From Chimonanthus salicifolius (lineage: Eukaryota; Streptophyta; Magnoliopsida; Laurales; Calycanthaceae), in the NCBI GenBank assembly GCA_013350335.1, contig CM023532.1:97643931-97707930 (forward strand): a stretch of 64,000 nucleotides of DNA, given 5' to 3'. Below the pieces are notes generated by a model that worked only from the letters and a program-made list of their open reading frames with translations, had not been told where the DNA came from and made no database searches. The position numbers were made by a program, and so were the translations under genes. Positions 49,401-56,880 of this stretch are shown piece after piece. The stretch's first letter is position 1; each line of letters starts with the position of its first letter.

Positions 49401-52400
49401 TACAAGACTAGACATTGCTCATGCAGTGGGAGTTGTCAGCAGGTTTATGAACAATCCAGGCAAGGAGCATTGAAACGCTGTAAAGTAAATCATTAGATAC
49501 CTTAAACGAGCATTGGCTACGGTTCTGGGTTTTAGGTGTCCAACTTCTCCATTTATTATCTTGGTCTCCCACTCTGTAAGGGTAAATGATGCGGGAGCAT
49601 TTGTTTTATTTTATTTGGATTTGATATTATTGGACTGATTTTACTTTATTTTATTTTTTGCTTAGTCTTGTCTTTTAGTTTGTTTTCTTTTATTTGAGGG
49701 CAAACTTGTCATTATGAACTACTGTAATCGGGGGAGCATTTATGTCATTTAACCTCATTAGTTGCCCTAAAGCTTTAGGAAACAACAAGGAGCTGCCAGC
49801 CCCTTCGGTATTTTTTGTTAACAAGCTTTGTAAAGAGGAGGAATACACGATGGAATGAAAATGGAGAAGGAAAAACTTAGCCTATGTGCATGGTGTGATA
49901 GATTCCCCTTGAGGGTTTGGTGTGAAGCCAACATGTAAGTCTACTATCCTCTCTCCTTCTTCTCTTCTCTTTTCTTCTCTTTCCTTCTCTTTTCTTTTCT
50001 TTCTTTCCTTCTCTCTCTTTTCTTTTATTTTCCACATTATAATCTTCATACAACCTTGCTACCACCATCCAAATCTCTTCCCAATTATAGCCGCCACCAT
50101 CCAAATCAGATCCAACCCTAGCCTATACATTTATATCTCATTAGTAGTCCTAAATCAGTCCTTTAGAAACCTAAAACTGCCACTCTATACTTGGGACAGT
50201 GCTGCACTACTTTGTTTTGGATCCCAAACCAACCCACACGGCCCTCTCTTGCCCCAAATCTGCCCAAACAACCATCTAAAGTCAGGACAGCATTAAACCA
50301 GTCCTATGTTGATTCAAGAATTGTACGATGTCTTCAATATTGATTGATTGAACTATTACATATTCATTGAACTGATTAGTTTGATACTTTTAGGGACAGA
50401 ATTAGGGCTTCAAGAGTATTAATTGTGATTTGGAAATCTAATTGAATGCTTATAATGGTGAATGTGTTTATGCATATTGAGTTATCTTTAATTGCTTATT
50501 GTGGTCTAGTCACTAATATCAGTTTTATTGCACGCATGTGTTCATGTTGTTATTTAGATTAGCCTAGGTCAAGTAATTCTAGAATTATATAGTCATTAAT
50601 TTAGGATCCCTAGCCAACACTGCATCAGTAAACCTAACAAGAGCTGTTGGGACAAGGTCAATGAGAAATTAGAAAATAGAATGTTAGTGTATAAAGATAA
50701 GCATCTCTCGCTAGGAGGAAGGATTATCCCTATAAAACCAGCTATCTCTAGTCTTCCGATATGTTTCCTTAGTGTTTTTAATTGCCGAGAAGGAGTGATC
50801 AAGAAGATAGAAGGTATTGAGAAATGATTCTTGTGGAATGATTCTCCTGAGAAGAGGAAATTTCATTTAGTAGCTTGGAGTCAGGTTTTGTAAGCCGTTG
50901 GGAGAGGGTGGCCTGGGGATCAAACCGTTGTGCATAATGGATTTAGCTCTGCTGGGGAAGTGGTTATGGAGATTAGGACATAATTCAAAAGGATTATGGA
51001 AATCTATTATCATAAGGAAGTATGGGTAGGAGAGCAATGGGTGGAGGGTCTCCGCGACCAATAGAAGGGTTTCGATTTTTATAGAGGAATTTGCTTGATT
51101 TCTACAGCTTTCGAGAATATGAGAGATCAAGTCTATTATGGCTCTAACATTTTCTTTTGCCATGATAGATGGGTCGGGGATACCTCTCTGGTGTCCAGAT
51201 TTCCTTTACTCCTCCTTTGGTTTAAATAGAGGGGCCAAGGTCATGGACTGTTTTGATAATCATCAGAATAATATTGTTCGGTGTCCTCAATTCCATAGGG
51301 AGTTGGAAGATTAGATGGTGGATGATTGGTTTCTCTCTTTTGGATCTCTTAAATCGGGTTTTTATTTCAGGGGTTGGTATTGAAAAAAGAATATGGGAAC
51401 CCGACATTCATGACCTTTTTCAATGTAGCGGAAGCGGGGATAAAAATCGGATCAAGTCAGTCCCGACGATTACCGGGTCATACATGCACACACTTGGCAC
51501 ACGTGCGAGATATGACTTAACCAAACCTTAGGCATGTGGGATATAAAGGGGTATTAGGGCTTCACTTGGGAAGACACGAATGGAAAAGAAAAGAAAAGAG
51601 GGTAAACGAAACAAGGGGCAGCGGAAGAGGCAGTAGCAGCAACGGAAACACATAGAAGGAGAAATACGAGAGGAAAGGGAAAAGAATAAGGGAAAAGGAA
51701 GAAGACGAAGGAAGGAAGAAGAAGAGTGGCAACGAAGGGAAAGGAGATGAAAGAGATGAGTTGTACCCGAGTTTAACGAAGGAGGCGGCGAAGACTGTAA
51801 CACTGGGATAAAGCCCAGATCTTCCTACGATGGTGATACCTCTTGGGATTATGCACAAGATCCGGCGAGATGTGGACTAGAACGAGCCAGCGAGAGTAAC
51901 CTGCAACAAGGGCAAACATTCGTCTGCAACTCAGGCAGAAACAAGGTAGGAGAAGATAAACAATATCTAGAGAATTTCTTATTCAATTCATAATTCGAAA
52001 AGGGGTGGTCTCTTGACCATTACATATGCCTATTTATAAGAAAACAATACACGAAAATAGAAAAGACTCGTAAACTAATTAGAGAAAGCCACCGACCTGG
52101 CTTCCTTGCTAAACAAGAGTTCTAAGAATAACATAATACTAAAATACTAAAAAAAATAGAGTCGGTGGATGCATATGTTCGGTATGTCCTACATCATTTT
52201 TACTGTTAAATCTTTCTGCCAAAAGTTAGTGCGGATTGGGGAAGTTCTTAGGGTTCACCCAGGTATTTGGAAGGGTGATCCCCCAAGGGCGAAGGTTCGG
52301 TTGGCTTGTTGGGTTGGAGAACATTTTGACGATTGATCATCTCAAATATCATATGATGATTATCGTCAATGCTTGCCCTTTATGCCTGTCAAATGCGAAG

Positions 52401-54645
52401 TTTGTTAATCATCTCCTTTTACATTGTCCATTTGCTCATGGGTATTGCTTTTTGTATTCTGTCAGCCTAGTACCTAATGATTAATGAAGCAGTTATAATG
52501 AATGAGAGGCCCTTCCATAGAAATTTGTGGAAAGCTACATTGTTTAGCATTGTATGGTCTATCTGGATTGCGAGGAATAAATGGATCTTCCAGGGTTAGT
52601 CTTCCAATGCAGTCCAAGTTATTGAGGTCATTAAGTTCAGAGTTGCATGATGGGTTTGGGGATCTAAGCCGAATCAGGGCCTGCATGTTTCAGACATCTT
52701 TAGGGTAAGTTGATTGCCATTCAAGGGATCAGGATTATCCTCGGTATGCTTCCTGGAAGCCTCCTAAACCGGGATCTCTCAAGCTAAACTTTGACGGTAG
52801 TGTGCGAGAATAGAACATGATTGGGTTTTGGGAGGTTGATTAGAGACCATCAGGGGTGTTGCGGTCTTCTTTTGCTGGCTCTGTCAGTTTTCTCAGGTAT
52901 CGAAGCTAAGTTGCATGCCCTCTGGAGAGGAGTTACCAAGATGAAAGCTTTGAGAGCAGCTAGTGGCACTCTAGAAATTGACTCCAAGGTGATCTTGCGT
53001 TGGGTCCTGGGCTCCTCTGGTCCGTGGAAATTTCTTGATAAAGTGGAGAGGATTCAACATTCAATCTCTTCGTTTGGTTTTAATGTCTCCTTGGTTCCAA
53101 GAGCTACAAACTCTGCAGCAGATGAGAGAGAGAGAGAGGATATTTCTTTGCCCTCAAAAATTGTATATAGACATTTGTGGGTTTGGGGGTTTGGGGGTTG
53201 TGGGTTTTATTGGCCCGGTTTTGTGGCATCCTCTTTGCATAGCTTTTCCTTTTTATGAACAAAATAGTTACTTTAAAAAACAAATATTTTTTTCTATAAG
53301 AAGACAATAATATGGAACTAAATGCGGAGTAACAAAGAAATGAAAAAAAGGCAAAACATACATGGCCTAGATGGAAGCATGTAGCACTTCAAGAAATTGG
53401 GAATAGAGTAAATAAGTGAAAAATCTTGTCAGTGGGTACAGCATAAAATAAAATGGTGGAAAGAAGGTTTCAGCATTTGCACAATAAGGCTAGCAATAGC
53501 CCCTTGTATGAAGAAGTGAAGGACTGCTAGTTCAAGGAACTTGGAAAAGAAGAGGTCAATAAGGACATGCAATAAAGTAGATAGAAGAAACAGTTGGGAT
53601 GTAAATGACAGAGAATATACCCTAAACAGGGACGAGTGGAGGACTCACAAAAGGCAACCATAAATGAGCGGATGTTGAGGACAAAACATCCATGAGGACA
53701 ATCTACATCACACTACCACTAGGTATCGCATTCAGAAACAGAAATTTTCTTATTCAAATCTTATGTGACAATAGGTTCAAATCATAACCAAAGGGCTGAT
53801 TGCCAAGTCCATTACTTTATATTTATTTATATATGGGATATTTCACAGTAGTTCTCACAACCTTAGCCACCTTAACTTTTTAATAGACTGTCTTTTTTGT
53901 TTTCTATTATCGGTTACACTAAATAGCATATAAGCCTAGGGTGCATCAGGGGCTCTGATAAAAGCGCTTGAACAAATATATCCAAAAGAAAGGCCAGCTT
54001 GAGCTTCAAAGTTGGCCGATTTAGTAAACAAGTAAGGCTCAGCCTTGGCCTAAAGCCCTTCAAGCTCTTATAAGCCTGTTTTTCTTTATATGTGTTCTGG
54101 GTAATGTATAAGACCCAAAGTTTATAAGACCCTTGTACTACTCAGTACTACAATGCTCCAATACCCATCCCAACCCACTCATCCCTACATTTCCCCAGTG
54201 TCTTTCCAAAACCAATTTCCTAAAAGCATACAAAATGGCCTTTCCCCATTGCCTCTCTTTCAAATCTCACCCACCTAGATGATGGTCGCACTTTAGCATT
54301 GAAAACTCAAGCAGGACAATAGCCAAAACTAAGGGAAATATGAAAAATCAATGAATTAAAGTGATAAAGAGAACTAAGCATCTCACCAGAATATCCAAAC
54401 CACCATAAGTCTTAACAATCCACTCAGCAAATAGTTTGACTGAATCAGCATCAAGAATGTCAAGTTGATGGAAAGCCACATGCAAGCCTTCTTCTTGTAA
54501 GGCCCTCATTGCTTCATATCCTCTAGTAGTGTCTCTTGAAGTGAGAATAATGGTCAGCCCATGAGATGCAAGTTGTCGTCCAATCTCATACCCAATTCCT
54601 CTATTACTCCCAGTCACTACAGCAACTGTTTCTAAAGACCACCAT
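23594..54645 (-). CDS. Short-chain dehydrogenase/reductase (menthone/neomenthol dehydrogenase- or salutaridine reductase-like), 5' end missing, very long introns
   Basis: Gene-level entry; coding parts are 54387-54645, 40790-40984 and 23594-23992, read in that order on the minus strand. They join in frame (86 + 65 + 132 residues, then TGA). Visible motifs, numbered from the first W: TGSNRGIG (11-18, NADP(H) binding), NNAG (88-91), N112 in ATNYFGT, S140/S141 in VNVSSRLG, Y201 and K205 in YSVSK, then CPGWVKTAMTG. About 60 residues lie between the active-site Ser and Tyr, the extra segment typical of monomeric carbonyl-reductase-type plant SDRs. The family catalyses NADPH-dependent carbonyl/alcohol interconversion, usually in the cytosol; the substrate cannot be read here. 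No stop or frameshift is seen. Family members usually run about 30 residues further at the N-terminus, in a basic segment on an upstream exon. I could not find that exon, so it is probably beyond 64000, or the gene is truncated. Confidence 0.85.
24000..25889. other. Intron sequence without clear elements
   Basis: Non-coding DNA between the last SDR exon and the LINE fragment. A primer-site-like word TTGGTATCAAAGCTC at 25443-25457 suggests a decayed LTR element, but no repeats confirm it. Confidence 0.45.
25890..26548 (+). pseudogene. LINE 3' region M, left half (RNase H-like domain start)
   Basis: Broken frames include VWIIWKEKKARFF, then CKFNVNGVARGKPGP, the N-terminal motif of the RNase H-like domain of plant L1-type LINEs, then EAEIWVIRRALLIWTKHGNGN. 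The domain is cut at 26548 by copia element B and resumes at 37467, after the target duplication. The 5' end is truncated, as is usual for LINEs; the start given is approximate. Confidence 0.75.
26549..26691 (-). repeat. Truncated 3' LTR of copia element B
   Basis: It is collinear with 37142-37290 (TGTTGGGAGGAAACGTC..., ending at CCACTATG). It is then fused directly to RNase H coding sequence, so one deletion removed the inner LTR part, the polypurine tract and the end of pol. Confidence 0.85.
26692..27290 (-). pseudogene. Copia RT C-terminal part and RNase H of element B
   Basis: The minus strand reads YAMVCIRPDIAQAVRVVSRF, WILRYLRGTSDATLCY and GYVDSDLAGDIDSRKNTTGY, the typical end of copia RT and start of RNase H. 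After a frameshift come TKAEYVAATEACKEMIWLQ and SDNRSAIH. RNase H then ends abruptly in the LTR remnant. The upstream RT part (27290-27600) is strongly decayed. Confidence 0.85.
27600..27976 (-). pseudogene. Copia integrase C-terminal part of element B
   Basis: On the minus strand FEDYCAANGIKRQK is followed by ARSMRIHAGLPKKFWGDAVN, then LSHLKVFGCISYVHID and KSRRCRFIGY, the C-terminal half of a copia integrase. It begins at EYCD, exactly where repeat D has inserted; the preceding DNGGE of the same domain is at 35583 on the other side. Confidence 0.87.
28187..28195 (+). promoter_or_regulatory. TATA box in LTR-like repeat D
   Basis: TATAAAAGG about 205 bp inside the left end, followed by a pyrimidine-rich leader, as in an LTR promoter. 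This supports plus orientation. Confidence 0.5.
29756..29885 (+). repeat. About 50-bp tandem repeat, three units, in solo LTR C
   Basis: The words CAACACCACCACC and TTGACCAATGAATACCC recur three times at near-constant spacing. Confidence 0.75.
30425..30805 (+). repeat. Two diverged units of about 190 bp in solo LTR C
   Basis: TTTCCAAAGAGTATTTA-type and GATTTTCTGG-type words recur in the same order in 30425-30610 and 30615-30800. The copies are clearly diverged. Confidence 0.55.
31441..31480. repeat. (AT)20 microsatellite
   Basis: An uninterrupted 40-bp AT dinucleotide run inside solo LTR C, followed by GAATGAATGAA. Confidence 0.95.
31991..33209. mobile_element. Solo LTR F inserted in solo LTR C (1219 bp)
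   Basis: Ends TATTAGGATTATT and AGTAATATCCAACA are inverted relatives (one end TA instead of TG). The duplication TGAAC is perfect (31986-31990 and 33210-33214). It contains the ACGTGGTTCGGCCC / CCTACGTCCACGG stretch common in plant copia LTRs. It has no coding region. This is the innermost level of the nest. Confidence 0.85.
34735..35300 (+). repeat. Degenerate CCCATGG-rich short tandem repeat in repeat D
   Basis: The words TTCCCATGGA, TCCCATGG and TGGTAGAC recur every 18-25 bp with many variants. The matching part of repeat E (58860-59830) shows the same pattern with a clearer 20-bp period. Confidence 0.65.
35579..36060 (-). pseudogene. Copia pre-integrase and integrase N-terminal part of element B
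   Basis: The minus strand encodes STWHHRRGHMSEKGMKALL (pre-integrase zinc region), ERLELVHTDVWGPAQVSSLG and, after a frameshift, a stretch ending RLDNGGE, the catalytic-core region with the second Asp. The motif stops at the ACTCT duplication and continues at 27976, beyond the insertion. Confidence 0.85.
36290..37130 (-). pseudogene. Copia gag of element B, degenerate
   Basis: The minus strand reads DDEIRALLLLSGLPESWDGL, a recognisable copia gag segment, then a basic region. A frameshifted zinc-knuckle region lies near 36380-36410 (GIVAKKGTCN in the wrong frame; the correct frame gives C-x2-C-x4-H spacing). Stops interrupt the N-terminal part up to the 5' LTR. Confidence 0.75.
37142..37461 (-). 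repeat. 5' LTR of copia element B
   Basis: 320 bp with TGTTGGG/CCCAACA ends. The minus-strand sequence just inside (ACTGGTAACAAGAGCTTTGG) is a copia-type primer-binding site, which fixes the orientation. It contains the conserved stretch TTTACGTGGTTC, also found in the other truncated LTR. Confidence 0.88.
37467..37876 (+). pseudogene. LINE 3' region M, right half (end of RNase H-like domain and tail)
   Basis: Directly after the GTAAC duplication the frame continues LIIEGDRINAITW in register with the left half, then ARSTNSTANFLAKVG, the end of the domain. The 3' end CTCAATGAAATCC...GTTTCAAAAGAAAA is the usual LINE tail with an A-rich end. Confidence 0.75.
37881..38757 (-). mobile_element. 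Gypsy 3' end R: pol terminus, polypurine tract and LTR start
   Basis: On the minus strand CTTGAGGACAAGATTTTTC...GAAGGG (38757-38727) matches the usual end-of-pol/polypurine region of plant gypsy elements. TATGATAAGG at 38726 would be the LTR start (TG to TA). The rest of pol is not recognisable and the far LTR end is unclear. Confidence 0.5.
38927..39460 (+). other. Strongly pyrimidine-rich tract
   Basis: Several hundred bases of CTT/TTC-rich sequence with repeated CAAAACCCTAAA words, ending in a GAG|GTATGC donor-like site near 39447. It resembles a plant leader plus first intron, but no coding exon follows. Function unknown. Confidence 0.4.
39461..40199. other. No gene seen
   Basis: T-rich DNA without recognisable coding or repeat structure. 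Confidence 0.5.
40200..40440 (+). pseudogene. Copia gag zinc-knuckle remnant
   Basis: FERKKSVLDNYHNPPKKGSK is followed by TYCKMTNHFVNSCYMLH, a decayed form of the C-x2-C-x4-H-x4-C knuckle plus CYxLHG tail of copia gag; the first Cys and the Gly are lost. No LTR or pol is attached. Confidence 0.55.
40790..40984 (-). CDS. SDR exon with NNAG, the catalytic Asn and the catalytic Ser
   Basis: It encodes 65 residues beginning VNNAGANFNI and ending GRLNGRRN. The acceptor is TTATGCAG|GTAAAT and the donor is AAT|GTACGT; both junctions are phase 0. It carries NNAG, the helix-4 asparagine in ATNYFGT and the active-site serine in VNVSSRLG. It joins the previous exon as GGLDIL-VNNAG, the expected uninterrupted SDR core. 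It lies about 300 bp from the TRIM array at 41287 and about 350 bp from a broken copia gag at 40200-40440, so it is tightly flanked by transposons. Confidence 0.87.
41287..42613 (+). mobile_element. Tandem TRIM array with four LTRs and three interiors
   Basis: LTRs at 41287-41516, 41609-41979, 42074-42309 and 42409-42613 start TGTMATACCC and end GTTAYA or ATTACA. Each of the first three is followed by a primer site (ATGGGTATCAAAGCC, ATGGTATTAGAGCAC, ATGGTATCAGAGAAT), and each interior ends in a purine tract (CTAAGGGAGATGGA, TTAAGGGGAATGGA, TTAAGGGGGGTGAA). The second LTR is longer and internally rearranged. Outer flanks AGGAG (41282-41286) and AAGAG (42614-42618) differ by one base, consistent with a single original insertion. 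It is related to the TRIM at 16571 (GGACAATATC word). Confidence 0.88.
42614..42929. other. No gene seen
   Basis: Short unassigned stretch between the TRIM array and the gypsy LTR O1. Confidence 0.45.
42930..44140 (-). mobile_element. Gypsy LTR O1, minus strand, with a short piece of interior
   Basis: On the minus strand a purine tract AGCTGGGGAGAAT is followed by an LTR starting TGATGAGGACATCATGG at 43802. The LTR body aligns with 61300-62060 and 63650-63735 (GGCTGGATC, CATCATCCAACCATG). Sequence from 43803 to about 44140 would be interior, but no protein domain is recognisable. The left LTR end is not determined. Confidence 0.6.
44150..44711 (+). repeat. 5' LTR of copia fragment I
   Basis: It ends TCCTCAACA at 44711, immediately before a copia primer-binding site. 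It contains short repeats of GTCCAACTTGGTGG-type words (44240-44370). The start is approximate. Confidence 0.6.
44712..44725 (+). promoter_or_regulatory. Primer-binding site of copia fragment I
   Basis: ACTGGCATCAGAGC followed by TTTGGTTTGAGTGG, the same layout as in copia element B (minus strand, just below 37142), so the two are related. Confidence 0.75.
44740..44965 (+). pseudogene. Copia RT of fragment I, N-terminal part
   Basis: Shifted frames read KARLVVKGF, EGIDYIEIFS and AESLHLEQLDVKTAF, then a stretch ending DLEEDI: the first third of copia RT including the LDVKTAF core. Gag, protease and integrase are absent; RT follows the primer site almost directly, so an internal deletion removed them. 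The frame is cut at 44965 by element H and resumes at 48837 with YMKQPQGF. Confidence 0.88.
44966..46020 (+). repeat. 5' LTR of element H
   Basis: 1055 bp, TGATGCGGAGC...CTTCGTCA. It is C/T-rich in the middle, producing proline-rich open frames in other readings that are not genes. Confidence 0.9.
46193..47759 (+). pseudogene. Gypsy-type gag of element H, with stops
   Basis: It starts MSGEQPPTWFNKFLTQ. Then come PRDFDGRLNPNVFLDWLSDM, a TGA at the Trp position (46517-46519), PYAKLKLVEQT, a TAG (46589-46591), and LTWDEMKKQLIEKYVPP with RRRL, the capsid-domain pattern of plant gypsy gag. After a frame change a proline-rich stretch (PQPHPDPIGL; 46929-47280) runs to a C-terminus FFFRWGV that overlaps the polypurine tract. 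No zinc knuckle, protease or RT is present. The two simple stops could be recent. Confidence 0.8.
47757..48836 (+). repeat. 3' LTR of element H
   Basis: 1080 bp. A 45-bp segment is tandemly repeated (48581-48625 and 48626-48670) but single in the 5' LTR; about 15 bp present near 45045 are missing. Confidence 0.9.
48837..49520 (+). pseudogene. Copia RT of fragment I, C-terminal part
   Basis: It continues from 44965 after the ATATC duplication: YMKQPQGFIVPSKENLICKL, KSLYGLKQFARQ, then LFLYVHDMLVAGS (active-site YVDDM changed to YVHDM), KEFAMKDLGAAKQILGM and EKFNMEGAKLVSTPLA. Stops and frameshifts follow, and the sequence passes into LINE K near 49520. The altered Asp shows the copy is dead. 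Confidence 0.88.
49520..49586 (+). pseudogene. LINE K, RT fragment left of solo LTR J
   Basis: GFRCPTSPF, and after one lost base LGLPLCKGK, form the conserved YLGLPL-type motif near the end of plant L1 RT. It is cut by J at the GTAAA target and continues at 50633 with PNKSCWDKV. The LINE is 5'-truncated; its junction with copia fragment I lies within about 20 bp of the start given. Confidence 0.7.
49587..50627 (+). mobile_element. Solo LTR J inserted in LINE K (1041 bp)
   Basis: It starts TGATGCGGGAGC and ends CACTGCATCA. The duplication GTAAA is perfect (49582-49586 and 50628-50632). The middle has TTCTTTCCTTCTC-type tracts. It resembles the LTR of element H in its start, its GAATACACGATGGAATGAAAAT segment and its layout, so the two families are related. 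Confidence 0.88.
50628..51423 (+). pseudogene. LINE K, RT C-terminal region
   Basis: It reads CWDKVNEKLENRMLVY, LSLGGRIIPIKPAISSLP, FLWNDSPEKRKFHLVAWSQV, then frameshifted GLGIKPLCIMDLALLGKW, the post-catalytic part of plant L1-type RT. It continues to about 51420, where solo LTR L interrupts. Confidence 0.85.
51424..52193 (+). mobile_element. Probable solo LTR L inserted in LINE K
   Basis: TGTAGCGGAAGC...TGTCCTACA gives inverted TGTAG/CTACA ends, and a TATAAAGGGG box lies near 51543. LINE sequence stops on the left and resumes on the right (FTVKSFCQKL). The flanks (TTCAA, TCATT) do not form a clear duplication, so the exact ends are uncertain. Confidence 0.6.
52194..53290 (+). pseudogene. 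LINE K, zinc-binding and RNase H-like domains
   Basis: 52240-52480 encodes, in shifted frames, IWKGDPPRAKVRLACW and VNACPLCLSNAKFVNHLLLH, followed by CPFAH: the C-x2-C...H-x4-C zinc domain at the end of plant LINE RT. 52760-53130 encodes LKLNFDGSVRE, a stop, GFGRLIRDHQG, AKLHALWRGV, LEIDSKVILRWV and SLVPRATNSAAD, the RNase H-like domain. Stops and frameshifts make it inactive. Confidence 0.85.
53291..54386. other. Intron sequence, nothing recognised
   Basis: Non-coding DNA next to the donor side of the cofactor-site exon; no terminal repeats or protein domains. Confidence 0.5.
54387..54645 (-). CDS. SDR exon with the Rossmann cofactor site (first exon visible)
   Basis: It encodes 86 residues from WWSLETVAVVTG to GGLDIL, including the glycine motif TGSNRGIG and the LDILD segment that follows beta-strand 3. 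The acceptor is a T-rich tract ending TTTTTTAG directly before ATGGTGG (AG at 54646-54647). The exon starts with one base that completes a split codon, so a coding exon must lie upstream; there is no in-frame ATG before the cofactor motif. The ATG at the splice site is out of frame. The donor is CTG|GTGAGA (gt at 54385-54386). Length 259 bp. Confidence 0.85.
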
Positions 54646-56880
54646 CTAAAAAACAATTTAAACAAAAAAATTATTACTTCAGAGATATCTCACAATAAAC
54701 TGCATTTTAGCTACCCTAGGATACTAACAGCAATTTAGAAGTCTAACACTACTATAAAGATTAGAGAAGACATTAGCGGTTTTTTTAAGAGTAACAACAC
54801 GTGGTAAATGCAAAAGAGGAGCATCTTATCTGATATAACCTTGAAATAATATGATGTCACTAAGTGTTCTTCTAACAAAACATTGAAGAACCAATGAGGG
54901 GAAAAAGGACAGTGAAATAGGAAACAATGATTGTCTTTCATTTCTATCAGATTCATTAATTGAAACCCGGACAATGACATGCAATATCTGCAGCTGGAGA
55001 TAAGAATAGGGACCTTTAACACTCAGTAATTTGAATAATGAGGACATGTTGCATCATTGTTTCAGTAACAGGCTTTCCAAGTAAAGCAGGTACTTATAGG
55101 TAAACTGCATGGTAAAGGGCAAGAGCATCAGTTGTTATACCAAAAAAGTGGCTTTTTTGGGAAAATTATGAAAATCAAATTGAAATACTACAAGAAAGTC
55201 TATTGAAGGGCTTCAAAGAAGCATATGAATCACGAAAGAGATGGACGAGAGATCTGAACCACTGATAGATCAACATGAAAGAACATACATTCTCAATGGA
55301 TAGTCTGTAATGATCTTATTTCAATTAGATAATTCAGAATGCAATTCCAAGTTATTCAAGGAAAGGACTATGCAAACAAATAGACCTAAAATCACAGATC
55401 ATCACCATCAGCACCATCAAAGTCTTTGGGCAATCTATTTAGAGACAGGTTTTCAAGTTCTAGTTTTTCACTCAACCCTATTGACAATCATGTTCTTTGT
55501 TGCCCCACATTATATAATATCTGCCTTATCATCTCACTCTAATTCCACATCAAGAACTTGGACTTTCATTCATAAACAGATAGACAAACAATATAACAGA
55601 AATGCAGGCAGATGGAGAAAAATTCAAATTTCAGTTCACTGAAATGTATTTTATTTGGGTGGTATGGTGGAATAGAAGCGTGACTTGAACCCACAATTCT
55701 TAGGCAGATATAACAGAAATGCAGGCAGATGGAGAAAAATTCAAATTTCAGTTCACTGAAATGTATTTTATTTGGGTGGTATGGTGGAATAGAAGCGTGA
55801 CTTGAACCCACAATTCTTAGGTTGCGACAGCAAATACCTTCCAACTGTGTTGTGGGTTCTCCTCTGAACTCTTTATTGATTAAATTAAGGAACTTGTACA
55901 CTGAAGACTACATTGGGTGTTTATTCACCTCTTTTGCCGTACAAATTTTGGAAAATATTTATTAGATGAATGGATTAACTCTGAAAGAAAGAGTTAGAAG
56001 TGAACACATTATGATGGCTTAAAAATGGCTTCAATAGTTGAAAATTTGAGAGAAACTCATTTAATGTGGTTTGGTGATGAAGGCATCAGGTCCAATGGCT
56101 CACCTTCAGTGGATTCATTGGACCTCGATCACATTGAGGAAATTGCCTTGGCTTTCATGGAACATTTTGATCGTGGTAACCAGTGGACTACCACAAATCC
56201 AATGACCTAGATATCCCTGAGTAACCCAATTAACCCTAGATTGGACCCAAATAAATCCTATCCTACCCAATCTAAGCCAAACCCTAAAATCCACAAGACA
56301 ACAACTCCAATTTCTCTCTTGGCCACCCACAACCCTAATTCTTCTCTCCCAAAGCAATGTGGAGTGTCCAAAGCCAAGCTCACTTCAAATCGGATGGTTG
56401 AAAACAGCACTGACTTGCAGAGCCCTTTTGAGGTATCAAAAGAACTCGGAATTGAATGAAATTTTAAACATGGATAGATTATTCAAATATCTTTCCAATG
56501 AGCCCAAGATTGGTCAAATCCGAGATACGTAGCTCAAGTTATGAATTTTCTCGTCCGGAGGTGCAGAACTGTCCAAAACACAATTTCCTCACAAGGAATG
56601 GTGTGTGAGCCAAGTTAGAAAGCCAACAAGGAGGCGTGAGCAAGGTTTTGAGAAGTGGTTTTTATGCTATTTATATTTTGTGTTTGTTTAGGATTAATCT
56701 TAGCTGTCCAATAAGCCACCTTGGCATTTAGCTGAGTTTTCATTGGATGAATTGTAAGCATAAGGATTGTTCCAATTGATAATACAATTGTAATAGCTCA
56801 GGTCAACAAAATGATTATGGGAATAAGAGGATATATGAATCGTACGATTTTACAATTTTCGATTCACGATTCAAACCCAT
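54646..56880. other. Sequence upstream of the first visible SDR exon (presumed intron)
   Basis: It starts with the splice acceptor (AG at 54646-54647). I looked on the minus strand for a short basic N-terminal exon of the SDR family and found none. A short open frame at 56025-56210 matches nothing known. A tandem duplication at 55591-55821 is listed separately. Confidence 0.5.
55591..55821. repeat. 117-bp tandem duplication, two nearly perfect copies
   Basis: The unit begins ATATAACAGAAATGCAGG at 55591 and again at 55708; both run identically to CACAATTCTTAGG. On the minus strand each copy carries a B-box-like GGGTTCAAGTCACG, so the unit may include part of a tRNA-derived SINE. The near-absence of differences indicates a recent event. 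Confidence 0.9.

Larger units (their letters stand above)
40985..54386 (-). other. 13.4-kb SDR intron packed with transposons
   Basis: GT at 54385-54386 and AG at 40985-40986 delimit 13,402 bp between two phase-0 coding exons. It contains the four-LTR TRIM array, a minus-strand gypsy LTR (O1), copia fragment I with element H inside it, and LINE K with solo LTRs J and L. The last part, 53291-54386, holds nothing I recognise. Confidence 0.82.

Noticed and set aside
51528..51858. Hydrophobic serine/leucine-rich frames on the minus strand
   Set aside because: They are the complement of a GA-rich stretch in solo LTR L; the membrane-like look comes from TTC/TCC codons.
54598..54645. ATG at the acceptor of the first visible SDR exon as the true start
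   Set aside because: That ATG is out of frame with the conserved WWS...VAVVTG sequence, and a strong splice acceptor directly precedes it.
56025..56210. Small acidic open frame as a gene
   Set aside because: 61 codons, no family similarity, no promoter or splice context; likely chance.
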